Positions 1 to 6,193 are shown, numbered from the stretch's first letter. The stretch: 6,246 nt of DNA from Oscillospiraceae bacterium (GCA_029013165.1 JAQXMV010000052.1:1-6246), one strand, 5' to 3'. Numbers and translations are program-made. Notes: generated from the sequence alone by a model not told the origin.

Positions 1-1135
1 CTGCTTTTTCGCCGGTCAGACTGCCCTGAATGATCTCTTTCCTGCCGCCGCCGCGTCCGTGAAAGGCGGCAGTCAGCGCTTTGTTGAGTTCACGCAGATC
101 CACTCCCGAACCCACGATGCAGTAGCGGTAGCTGCCGTCGGCGCCGCTGAAGCAGGCGGCAAACTCTTCGGACTTTTCCTTGAGGGAAAGGGCGCAGTCC
201 TGCAGCAGGCTGCCGGTCAGACTCTCGTCAAAACAGACGATTCTCTTGGCCGGGGGAACGGCGTCAACCTTGGCTTGGATCAGTTTCCTCGTCAGACCCA
301 CAAGGTCATATTTCAGCTTTTCGTTTTCGTCTTTCAGCCTTTCAACGGCGGCGGCCGTTTCGTCCTGCTTTGACGAAGTGAGATGGGAAACCAGACGGTT
401 TTGTGTCAGCTTGTGGCGAAGATCCAGCAGGGCCCTTTCACCACAGAGGATATTGACTCTGGTGCCGCCCTTGTAATGCTCAAAAGCCACGACCCTGAGA
501 ATACCGATCTCTCCGGTTCGTGCCACATGGGGCGCACAGCAGGCACAGATATCAATCCCGGGAATTTCCACCAAGCGTACCTGACCGTCGATTTCGATTT
601 TGCTGCGGTATGTGATCTGTTCCAGTTCCTCCTTTGAGGGGAAAGTGACCCGGATTTTCAGGTTATCCCATATAGCTTTATTGACAAGGTTTTCTACTTT
701 ACAGATATCCTCTTCCTCGAGGACGCCGTCAAAGTCCATGGTCACCGCGTTGCTGCCCAGATGAAATCCCACATTGTTGTAGCCGTAGATTCTGTTCACA
801 ATACCGGAGAAAATATGCTCGCCGGAATGCTGTTGCATGTCGGAAAACCGCTTTTTCATGTCGATTTTTCCTGTTAAAATATCGCCGATTTTTAGTTTAT
901 CAGCATTTTCCTCAGAATTTTCAACGAAGTGCAGGAGTTTTCCGCCGATGATCTGCACATTTTCCACATGGCAGTTGCCGAGTATTCCACGGTCTGAGGT
1001 CTGTCCGCCACCCTCGGGGAAAAAGGCAGTCCGGTCCGTTTCCACATAAAGAAAACAGTCATCACTGTCAAGGGAAATCACTTTACACTCGAAATTGCTG
1101 AGATAGCTGTCGGTGTCATATAGCTTTTCTGTCAT
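1..1135 (-). CDS. Alanyl-tRNA editing protein, AlaX long form with DHHA1 domain (3' end outside window)
   Basis: This is a free-standing trans-editing enzyme that hydrolyses mischarged Ser-tRNA(Ala) (and Gly-tRNA(Ala)) in the cytoplasm, backing up alanyl-tRNA synthetase. I translated 378 residues from the ATG at 1135-1133 with no stop before the left edge. The order is: an N-terminal beta-barrel part with PEGGGQ at about residues 40-45; the zinc/editing motif HSGEH at 103-107; the second half CCAPH at 199-203 followed by RTGEIG; KGGTR at about 222-226; a charged coiled-coil stretch at about 255-290; and a DHHA1-type domain ending in GRGGGR at 360-365. In the DHHA1 family this glycine-rich motif lies close to the C terminus, so probably only some 10-25 residues are missing. 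All four metal-ligand positions (HxxxH, CxxxH) are present. The start lies 9 bases after the DUF1015 stop and its Shine-Dalgarno (GAGGAAG) abuts that stop, indicating translational coupling. The catalytic part of AlaRS is absent, so it is not a synthetase. Confidence 0.93.
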   Translation of the reverse strand, partial: MTEKLYDTDSYLSNFECKVISLDSDDCFLYVETDRTAFFPEGGGQTSDRGILGNCHVENVQIIGGKLLHFVENSEENADKLKIGDILTGKIDMKKRFSDMQQHSGEHIFSGIVNRIYGYNNVGFHLGSNAVTMDFDGVLEEEDICKVENLVNKAIWDNLKIRVTFPSKEELEQITYRSKIEIDGQVRLVEIPGIDICACCAPHVARTGEIGILRVVAFEHYKGGTRVNILCGERALLDLRHKLTQNRLVSHLTSSKQDETAAAVERLKDENEKLKYDLVGLTRKLIQAKVDAVPPAKRIVCFDESLTGSLLQDCALSLKEKSEEFAACFSGADGSYRYCIVGSGVDLRELNKALTAAFHGRGGGRKEIIQGSLTGEKA

Positions 1136-1144
1136 GGCTCTTCC

Positions 1145-2392
1145 TCAGCTCAGCTTGTGAATGAAAAGGCCGCTGAGGAGCTTCGGCTCAAACCATGTGG
1201 ATTTCGGCGGCATGACTTTTCCGGCGTCGGCTATGGCCATGAGTTCCTCAATGGAAGTCGGGTACATGGAAAAAGCGATCTTCATGTCCTCACGGCATCT
1301 TTTTTCGAGTTCGCCGAGACCTCTGATTCCGCCGACAAAGTCAATGCGCTTGTCCGTTCTCGGATCGCTGATGCCGAAAATAGGCGTGATGCAGTTGTTT
1401 TGCAGAATCGAGACATCAAGACCGGCTACCGGATCCGTTTCATCAAAGGTGCCGTCTTTTGCTATGAGTTTATACCATTTTTTCTCCAGATACATACCGA
1501 AGGTGTGGCGGCTTTCGGGTTTATAGGGGGCGTCGCCGTCGCAGGGCTCTACGGTGAATTTTTCGCTGAGTCTGCTCATGAATTCCTCTTTTTCATAGCC
1601 GCCGAGATCTTTGATCACGCGGTTATAGTCCATGATGGACAGCTCGTCGGCGGGGAAAGCCACCGCCAAGAAATAGTTGAACTCTTCGTCGCCCTGATAG
1701 CCGGGGTTGGCTTTTCTTCTCATTTCACCGACCTTGACGGCGCTGGCACAGCGGTGATGACCGTCAGCAATATAAAGGCAGTCGATCTCATCAAAGGCTT
1801 TTTTCAGCTTTTCGTTGAGCTCGGCGTCATCAATGACCCACACGGTGTTGGCCACGCCGCCCTCGGAAATAAAGTCATAGCAGGGCTCATGGTTTTCTTT
1901 CCAGGCGCTGACGGCGTCGGAAATCAAGCGGTTCTCACGGTAGGTCAAGAAGATGGGACCGGTGTTTGCGTCACAGGAATCCACATGACGGATTCTGTCG
2001 GCTTCCTTGTCGGCTCTGGTAAACTCGTGCTTTTTGATTTTTCCGCTGATATAATCGTCGATGCTTGCGCAGCCCACGAGTCCCGTCTGACTTCTGCCGT
2101 CCATGATCTGTCGGTAGATATAAAAGCAGGGGACGCTGTCCTGTTTGCAAACGCCGGAGCTTTCCAGTTTTTGCAGGTTTTCCCTGGCCTTGGCATACAC
2201 TTTCTCATCATATATGTCGATCTCTCGGTCGAGATCAATTTCCGCTTTATCCACATGCAGAAATGAATAGGGATTGTCTTTGACCGCTTCACGGGCCTCG
2301 TCACTATTCATCACATCGTAGGGCAGAGCGGCGACCTGCTGAGCATATTCCGCTGTGGGACGCACGGCGCGGAAAGATTTAAATACAGCCAT
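1145..2392 (-). CDS. DUF1015 family protein (415 aa), possible ParB-like/serine-linked function
   Basis: This is a full-length member of the DUF1015 family (about 400-430 residues), whose biochemical role is not firmly established. Visible signatures are LPYDVM at 23-28, KKHEFTR at 120-126, YIADGHHRCASA at 207-218 and a C-terminal MPPKSTWFEPKLLSGL from residue 394. The DGHHR element resembles the nucleotide/phosphate-binding motif of ParB-like proteins, a fold that includes free-serine kinases; this resemblance is my inference. In many clostridia DUF1015 genes lie beside serA/serC, from general knowledge, but here the partner is an AlaX gene 9 bases downstream. The start is the ATG at 2392: it has AAAGGAG 7 bases upstream, whereas the in-frame TTG at 2413 lies upstream of that Shine-Dalgarno. 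It has no signal peptide or membrane span, so it is probably cytoplasmic. It is transcribed from the promoter at 2429-2457. The long open frame on the opposite strand over most of this gene is a coding shadow. Confidence 0.92.
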   Translation of the reverse strand: MAVFKSFRAVRPTAEYAQQVAALPYDVMNSDEAREAVKDNPYSFLHVDKAEIDLDREIDIYDEKVYAKARENLQKLESSGVCKQDSVPCFYIYRQIMDGRSQTGLVGCASIDDYISGKIKKHEFTRADKEADRIRHVDSCDANTGPIFLTYRENRLISDAVSAWKENHEPCYDFISEGGVANTVWVIDDAELNEKLKKAFDEIDCLYIADGHHRCASAVKVGEMRRKANPGYQGDEEFNYFLAVAFPADELSIMDYNRVIKDLGGYEKEEFMSRLSEKFTVEPCDGDAPYKPESRHTFGMYLEKKWYKLIAKDGTFDETDPVAGLDVSILQNNCITPIFGISDPRTDKRIDFVGGIRGLGELEKRCREDMKIAFSMYPTSIEELMAIADAGKVMPPKSTWFEPKLLSGLFIHKLS

Positions 2393-2399
2393 AATAGTA

Positions 2400-2406
2400 C
2401 TCCTTT
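2400..2406 (-). promoter_or_regulatory. Ribosome binding site of the DUF1015 gene, fixes its start
   Basis: Read on the minus strand the sequence is AAAGGAG followed by a 7-base spacer and ATG at 2392. This is near-ideal spacing, and it excludes the longer TTG-initiated reading (2413), whose start would precede the Shine-Dalgarno and which has no good site of its own. Confidence 0.85.
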
Positions 2407-2428
2407 TATTCAATATTTTACCTTAATA

Positions 2429-2457
2429 ATTTTATCTGCTTTCCGGTTTTTTGTCAA
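2429..2457 (-). promoter_or_regulatory. Sigma-A-type promoter for the DUF1015-AlaX operon
   Basis: On the minus strand there is a perfect TTGACA -35 box (2457-2452), a spacer of exactly 17 bases and a TAAAAT -10 box (2434-2429), one mismatch from consensus. Transcription would begin near 2422, giving a leader of about 30 bases to the ATG at 2392. This predicts vegetative, fairly strong expression. I see no operator or riboswitch in the short leader. Confidence 0.85.
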
Positions 2458-2464
2458 CCGAAAT

Positions 2465-2494
2465 GTATATTTTTGCGCCGAGGGTGAAATATAA
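2465..2494 (+). promoter_or_regulatory. Candidate sigma-G (forespore) promoter of the spoVA operon
   Basis: GTATA at 2465-2469 fits the sigma-G -35 pattern G-n-A-T-R at every position. After an 18-base spacer, AATATAA at 2488-2494 resembles the -10 pattern CATnnTA, with mismatches at the first and sixth positions. The predicted start near 2501 leaves a short leader containing the AGAGGG ribosome binding site (2503-2508) 7 bases before the spoVAC ATG. Sigma-G control of spoVA is established in Bacillus subtilis; its use here is inferred from position and this partial match. The -35 box is only 8 bases from the divergent sigma-A -35 box. Confidence 0.5.
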
Positions 2495-2515
2495 ATGTGA
2501 AAAGAGGGATGAATT

Positions 2516-2959
2516 ATGTCGATTTCAAAAGAAGAATACGATTCTATGGCAAAAAAAGCCTCGCCGAATTCACCGGTTTTTCTGGACTGTGTCAAGGCAT
2601 TTCTCTTCGGCGGCGCCATTTGTGCTTTCGGTGAGGGTCTGATGCAGTGGTTTACCGGTACGGCCATGACGCTGGAGGAAAGCCGGGCACTGACCACATC
2701 GGTTCTCATTATCATAACGGCTCTGCTGACTGCTTTCGGCGTTTTCGATACGATCGCAAAGCATGCCGGTGCAGGCACAATGGTACCGATCACCGGCTTT
2801 GCCAATTCCATTGTCTGTGCAGCGCTCGAGTTTCAGACTGAGGGAAGAATCCTCGGTACGGCGGCGCAGATGTTTTCCATCGCAGGACCGGTCATTGTCT
2901 TCGGCTGCAGTGCGGCGTCGCTATACGGATTCATTATATACTTTTTCGGATTATACTGA
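2516..2959 (+). CDS. spoVAC: Stage V sporulation protein AC, DPA channel membrane subunit
   Basis: SpoVAC is an inner-membrane component of the SpoVA channel, which moves Ca-dipicolinic acid into the developing spore and out again at germination; in B. subtilis it has been described as a mechanosensitive channel. The 147-residue length fits the family (about 150). After a polar N terminus come hydrophobic segments at about 22-45, 58-80, 86-104 and 120-146. Family hallmarks are VKAFLFGGAICAFGEGL at 26-42, TALLTAFGVFDTIAKHAGAG from residue 68, and VPITGFANS at 90-98 followed by EFQTEG. AGAG-x-x-VPITGFANS is the most conserved stretch. The start has AGAGGG 7 bases upstream; another ATG at 2509 is in a different, short frame. 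It is the first gene of the operon, and its stop overlaps the ribosome binding site of spoVAD. No spoVAA or spoVAB precedes it, as is common in clostridia. Confidence 0.96.
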   Translation: MSISKEEYDSMAKKASPNSPVFLDCVKAFLFGGAICAFGEGLMQWFTGTAMTLEESRALTTSVLIIITALLTAFGVFDTIAKHAGAGTMVPITGFANSIVCAALEFQTEGRILGTAAQMFSIAGPVIVFGCSAASLYGFIIYFFGLY

Positions 2960-2967
2960 GGTGAAAT

Positions 2968-3987
2968 ATGGCAGAAAGAAAGGGTAAAACCATCATACTT
3001 CAATCAAAGCCGCGTTTCATCGGCAATGCCGCAGTGGTCGGCAAAAAAGAGGGCGAAGGCCCTCTGGGCAAGGAATTTGACGAGGTCTTTACCGACACGA
3101 CCATGGGGGAGGACTCCTGGGAAAAATCCGAAAGCCTGTTATTGAAAAAAGCCGTTGAAAAGGTGCTGCAGAAATCCGCCGCAGACAAAAGCGAGGTCGA
3201 TATGATCTGCAGCGGTGATCTGCTGAATCAATGCATCGGCTCCTCCTTTGGCATCCGGGATTTCAATATACCTTTTTGCGGTGTTTACGGTGCCTGCTCC
3301 ACCATGGCGCTGAGTCTGTGCATTGCTTCGTTAATGATCGAAAGCGGCGGTTTTGAGCGCTGCATAGCAGCCACAAGTTCTCATTTTTGCTCGGCGGAAA
3401 AGCAATTCCGCAAACCTCTGGAATACGGCGGTCAGAGACCGCCCAGCGCCCAGTGGACGGTGACGGGAGCCGGTGCGGCTCTGATCGGCAAAAATCAGTC
3501 CACGGTCAGTCCTTATATTGATAAGATCCACATGGGTACAATTCAGGATTTCGGCATTACCGACAGCAATAATATGGGTGCGGCTATGGCACCCGCCGCA
3601 AAGAAAACCATCAGTGATTTTCTTCGTGATACGGGCACAAAGCCGTCGGATTACGATATGATCCTCACCGGAGATCTCGGTAGCGTCGGAAGCGAGCTTT
3701 TGCATCAGCTTTTCCTCCGTGAAGACGGGCTGGATATTTCCGCCGTCCATAAGGACTGCGGCCTGATGATTTATGACCGCGAAAGCCAGGATGTTCATGC
3801 CGGCGGCTCGGGCTGCGGCTGCAGCGGCACGGTTCTGTGCAGTTATATTCTCAATAGTATGCGTGCCGGCAAATTCTCGAATATCCTATTCATTGCAACC
3901 GGTGCCCTGATGTCCACTGTTTCTTCACTGCAGGGTGAAAGTATACCGGGCATCGCGCATTTGCTGAATATCAGAAAGGGGGAATAG
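2968..3987 (+). CDS. spoVAD: Stage V sporulation protein AD, DPA-binding subunit
   Basis: SpoVAD is the soluble, thiolase-fold subunit that binds dipicolinic acid and associates with the SpoVAC/SpoVAE membrane parts. The 339 residues match the family length (about 338). Landmarks are GVYGACSTMALSL at 105-117, where C110 sits at the position of the thiolase-fold nucleophile; SSHFCSAEKQFRKPLEYGGQ at 137-156; AQWTVTGAGA at 161-170; NNMGAAMAPAA at 201-211; LTGDLGSVG at 233-241; and GGSGCGCSG at 279-287. These are family hallmarks, so I expect a functional protein. It has no signal peptide or clear transmembrane span; membrane association would be through partners. The ATG at 2968 lies 8 bases after the spoVAC stop, with GAGGTG overlapping that stop, implying coupled translation. 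The next gene's ribosome binding site lies inside its last codons. Confidence 0.97.
   Translation: MAERKGKTIILQSKPRFIGNAAVVGKKEGEGPLGKEFDEVFTDTTMGEDSWEKSESLLLKKAVEKVLQKSAADKSEVDMICSGDLLNQCIGSSFGIRDFNIPFCGVYGACSTMALSLCIASLMIESGGFERCIAATSSHFCSAEKQFRKPLEYGGQRPPSAQWTVTGAGAALIGKNQSTVSPYIDKIHMGTIQDFGITDSNNMGAAMAPAAKKTISDFLRDTGTKPSDYDMILTGDLGSVGSELLHQLFLREDGLDISAVHKDCGLMIYDRESQDVHAGGSGCGCSGTVLCSYILNSMRAGKFSNILFIATGALMSTVSSLQGESIPGIAHLLNIRKGE
3976..3982 (+). promoter_or_regulatory. Ribosome binding site for the 54-codon gene between spoVAD and spoVAE
   Basis: AAGGGGG lies within the last codons of spoVAD, 7 bases before the GTG at 3990. No other start codon is near enough to use it, and the next gene (ATG 4157) has its own AGAGGG at 4144-4149. 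It is the main evidence that the GTG reading frame is translated. Confidence 0.75.
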
Positions 3988-3989
3988 CA

Positions 3990-4154
3990 GTGAATTTTCT
4001 GAAAACCTTAAAGTGTCTGCTTTGCCTCGCCAAATGTTCCAAGTATCTCTACTTCGCTAAGAAAATACTGTGCTTTTCAGCAGTGGGTATTGTAGCGGTC
4101 TCGGCCGCCTATGCCCTTTCCAGAGGAAAAGAACGCTGCGGAAAGAGGGTGTAA
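3990..4154 (+). CDS. Unrecognised 54-aa cysteine-rich single-span membrane peptide in the spoVA operon
   Basis: I read this frame from a GTG; it is easily missed because it is short and lacks an ATG. The product begins MNFLKTLKCLLCLAK and has 54 residues: a basic, amphipathic N-terminal half with C9, C12 and C16 (C-x2-C-x3-C); a hydrophobic segment at about 26-43 (ILCFSAVGIVAVSAAYAL) containing C28; and a short basic tail with C50. I do not recognise a family, and it does not resemble SpoVAEA, which is much larger. The strong AAGGGGG site 7 bases upstream, a start 2 bases after the spoVAD stop, and a stop 2 bases before the spoVAE ATG argue for a real, co-translated gene. The spoVAE Shine-Dalgarno is inside its final codons. 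Possible roles (inference): a small channel accessory subunit or assembly factor in the forespore inner membrane. An alternative is a leader whose translation merely couples spoVAD to spoVAE. Confidence 0.72.
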   Translation: MNFLKTLKCLLCLAKCSKYLYFAKKILCFSAVGIVAVSAAYALSRGKERCGKRV

Positions 4155-4156
4155 AA

Positions 4157-4525
4157 ATGGAAATATTTCTTGATATTTTGAAGGCATTTCTTGTGGGCGG
4201 TCTGATTTGTATTGTGGGTCAGCTGCTTATAGATTTTACCAAGATGACGCCCGGCAAGGTGCTGGTACTTTTTGTTGTCATCGGCGTGGTTCTCGGTGCC
4301 CTGGGCCTTTATGAGCCCATCGCCAAATGGGGAGGTGCCGGAGCGACAGTGCCGCTGACCGGTTTCGGCTATAACCTTGCCAAGGGAACCAAGGCGGCTG
4401 TGATCGAAAAAGGATTGCTGGGTGCTGTCAGCGGACCTTTCAGCGCCGCCGGTGTGGGTATTATGGTTGCTGTTCTCAGCGGACTGGTGGTATCGCTTTT
4501 CGCAAAGCCCAAGGATAAAGGCTGA
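4157..4525 (+). CDS. spoVAE: Stage V sporulation protein AE (SpoVAEb type), DPA channel membrane subunit
   Basis: This small integral membrane protein is paralogous to SpoVAC and is part of the DPA channel in the spore inner membrane. It has 122 residues, close to the B. subtilis SpoVAEB length (about 116). Hydrophobic segments lie at about 4-26, 34-52, 62-75 and 86-115, with a short charged tail ending KPKDKG. Hallmarks are LKAFLVGGLICIVGQLL at 8-24 and AKWGGAGATVPLTGFGYNLA at 56-75, matching the equivalent stretches of SpoVAC two genes upstream. The ATG at 4157 is chosen because AGAGGG (4144-4149) is suitably placed and the protein then begins directly with the family motif; an in-frame extension to 4070 would overlap the 54-codon gene and add unrelated residues. 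It is the last gene before the terminator; no spoVAEA or spoVAF follows. Confidence 0.95.
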   Translation: MEIFLDILKAFLVGGLICIVGQLLIDFTKMTPGKVLVLFVVIGVVLGALGLYEPIAKWGGAGATVPLTGFGYNLAKGTKAAVIEKGLLGAVSGPFSAAGVGIMVAVLSGLVVSLFAKPKDKG

Positions 4526-4537
4526 GCGTGAATAAAA

Positions 4538-4580
4538 AAATCCCCGTGTCACAGAGCTATCGTCTGTGGCACGGGGATTT
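4538..4580. terminator. Bidirectional intrinsic terminator between spoVAE and the hydrolase gene
   Basis: An 18-base inverted repeat (arms 4538-4555 and 4563-4580) with a 7-base loop pairs throughout except for one G-U-type position, and the inner 16 pairs are GC-rich. On the minus strand the hairpin is followed by a run of seven Ts (the A-tract at 4534-4540), so it is a strong intrinsic terminator for the hydrolase gene, whose stop is 6 bases away. On the plus strand the tail is TTTGTGTGTT, a weaker U-tract, ending the spoVA operon. Confidence 0.92.
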
Positions 4581-4585
4581 GTGTG

Positions 4586-6193
4586 TTATGCCTGAGTGGG
4601 AAGATTGGTCTTGATGTAGTTGACGATATAAGTGAAAAATGCTTTCAGGAAGTTCAGAAGAACCACCAGGGGATTATCAGACCAGTTGTCATCGAGACTG
4701 GTTTCCTTGTAGGTGTAAGGATAAATGCAGTTGGTTTCCTTGTCATAGATCAGATACTGAGGATGGTCCTTCGTGTCGGTGAAGACATTGCGGGAATTGT
4801 CGGCAAGGATCCAGTTGAAAAACTCACGGAAATTCTTTGAAAATACGGAGTGATTGCAGTCCTTCACATACCAGGTGGTGTCGGGGAAAAGTCCCGTTGA
4901 GGCGTCGATCATCTTGTCGGGAGAAAGATACTTTTCATTTTCCGTTCCCACGAGCTTTTTGATGTGTTCATCACCCAGAGCCTTGAAGCAGATGCCGCCG
5001 GTTCCGCCGAAAGAGGTGTCTGCCGTCTCGCTGAAAAAGTCACCGGTACGCTCGCAGCCCTCATAAACGGGAATCAGGGGAACATTATACTTGGAAATGA
5101 CATAAACTCTTTTGTCGTCGGAGGGATCCTTGGCATCGTCGCCGTCGGCAAAGTCTCTGAGAATATCATAGGCCTTAAGGAAAATATCGTTGTGATATTC
5201 CGTGGCTTTTCTGATGACGCCGGCATATTCTTCTTTCAGCTCCGGTGTGTTGAAGGTGAAGGTGATGGCGTCGCTGAAATAATCATCGTTGATCATGGCC
5301 CAATAGGCGGGGAAAGAAGCATATACGCCTCTGATCAGACGGGGCATGACGATTTCCGCCACGATGTTATAGCCGCGGGTGATTTCACTGGTGCCGAATC
5401 CCAGAATTTTCAGCTGATTGAAAAGAGAAACCAGGCAGGACAGCAGCTGAGCCAGCATATCGTCTGCCACCAGGGTACCGTCATTGAGTACATAGTTGGC
5501 AAAGCGGTCAACGCTGTCGGCGTCCATGGAGAGTTTGCCGGCGAAGCAGGCACCGACGAGATCAATACCGTCAATAGCGGGGATATAGAAGCCCAGATCG
5601 TCGATTCTGTCAAAGCCGTATTTCTCTAAGTAAGCCAAAACGCAGGTAGCGCCCATGCAGCGGCCGATGAGCTTGACACGGCTGTGACCGGTCACTTCGC
5701 AGACGGCTTCGATGTAACGGTTGATTTCATCGGCTGTCTCACGAGGATCAATTCTCCAGTCAATCTCCATGGTGTAGCTGTTGAAAACATAATTGTCCTT
5801 TTTTGTGGAGAGCTTGTCTTTGGACCATGTCCAGACCAGACGGCTTCCGTTCTGAGGATCGCCGTTGCCGTCGCAGAGAACATTTTCATAAAGAGGGGAG
5901 AGGGCGTCATAGAGTCGGTCGGCAAAGGGCTGCCAGTCGCCGATGATGTTGCCTCTGATAAGGTCTGAAGCGATGCCTTCGATCAGCTCCTTGGTCAGGA
6001 TCGCGCTGAAATCAAATTTATGCTTATAGACTTCTCCGTTGTTACCGATGAGGTCGGCGCCCTGTCCGTTGACGGTTATGCAGGGAATATCGCTGGTGTT
6101 TTCCTCAGCGGCATAAGCCATGGGAATGCACAGGGAGAAAAGCATAATCAGTGAAAGAATCAGGGAAAGCACTTTTCTTGAATGAGTTTTCAT
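4586..6193 (-). CDS. Secreted lipase-like alpha/beta hydrolase with a G-x-C-x-G nucleophile elbow
   Basis: This is a predicted exported hydrolase of 535 residues, counted from the ATG at 6193. A typical signal peptide has basic MKTHSRK, a hydrophobic core (about 8-22) and an AYA cleavage site at 26-28. The mature part starts with ITVNGQGADLIG, in the place of a lipase oxyanion-hole loop (about 39-50). The elbow VKLIGRCMGATCVLAYL spans 173-189: the usual G-x-S-x-G reads G-R-C-M-G, putting C179 at the nucleophile position (codon TGC at 5659-5657). A likely catalytic histidine is H448 in DCNHSVFS; I cannot assign the acid with confidence. The C-terminal 25 residues form a hydrophobic/amphipathic helix with basic residues, a possible membrane-contact element. 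Substrate is unknown: lipid or another ester are guesses. It may alternatively be a non-catalytic relative. It appears monocistronic, with its own promoter and terminator, convergent with the spoVA operon. Confidence 0.85.
   Translation of the reverse strand: MKTHSRKVLSLILSLIMLFSLCIPMAYAAEENTSDIPCITVNGQGADLIGNNGEVYKHKFDFSAILTKELIEGIASDLIRGNIIGDWQPFADRLYDALSPLYENVLCDGNGDPQNGSRLVWTWSKDKLSTKKDNYVFNSYTMEIDWRIDPRETADEINRYIEAVCEVTGHSRVKLIGRCMGATCVLAYLEKYGFDRIDDLGFYIPAIDGIDLVGACFAGKLSMDADSVDRFANYVLNDGTLVADDMLAQLLSCLVSLFNQLKILGFGTSEITRGYNIVAEIVMPRLIRGVYASFPAYWAMINDDYFSDAITFTFNTPELKEEYAGVIRKATEYHNDIFLKAYDILRDFADGDDAKDPSDDKRVYVISKYNVPLIPVYEGCERTGDFFSETADTSFGGTGGICFKALGDEHIKKLVGTENEKYLSPDKMIDASTGLFPDTTWYVKDCNHSVFSKNFREFFNWILADNSRNVFTDTKDHPQYLIYDKETNCIYPYTYKETSLDDNWSDNPLVVLLNFLKAFFTYIVNYIKTNLPTQA

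Noticed and set aside
59..1049. Several short plus-strand frames over the first kilobase
   Set aside because: The minus strand is continuously open from 1135 to the left edge and encodes an AlaX protein with all metal-ligand motifs; the plus-strand frames are incidental.
1157..2266. A 369-codon open frame on the plus strand opposite the DUF1015 gene
   Set aside because: It lies wholly antisense to a clear DUF1015 protein with family motifs, has no plausible ribosome binding site or family resemblance, and its length follows from the codon bias of the opposite strand.
2465..2492. Sigma-F promoter reading of the spoVAC upstream region (GTATA with GGTGAAATAT)
   Set aside because: Both boxes match sigma-F patterns fairly well, but the spacer is only 13 bases against the usual 16 or so; the sigma-G arrangement with an 18-base spacer fits better, and spoVA is a known sigma-G target.
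2509..2515. Alternative ATG at 2509 just upstream of spoVAC
   Set aside because: It is out of frame with spoVAC, directly abuts the Shine-Dalgarno and leads to a short unrelated frame.
3331..3798. A 155-codon minus-strand frame inside spoVAD
   Set aside because: It is antisense to highly conserved SpoVAD motifs and has no independent support.
4070..4156. N-terminal extension of spoVAE to an ATG at 4070
   Set aside because: The extra 29 residues overlap the 54-codon gene in another frame and do not resemble SpoVAE; the ATG at 4157 has a proper ribosome binding site and matches family length.
4964..5629. A 221-codon open frame on the plus strand inside the hydrolase gene
   Set aside because: It is a shadow of the hydrolase frame, whose signal peptide and hydrolase motifs show the minus strand to be coding.
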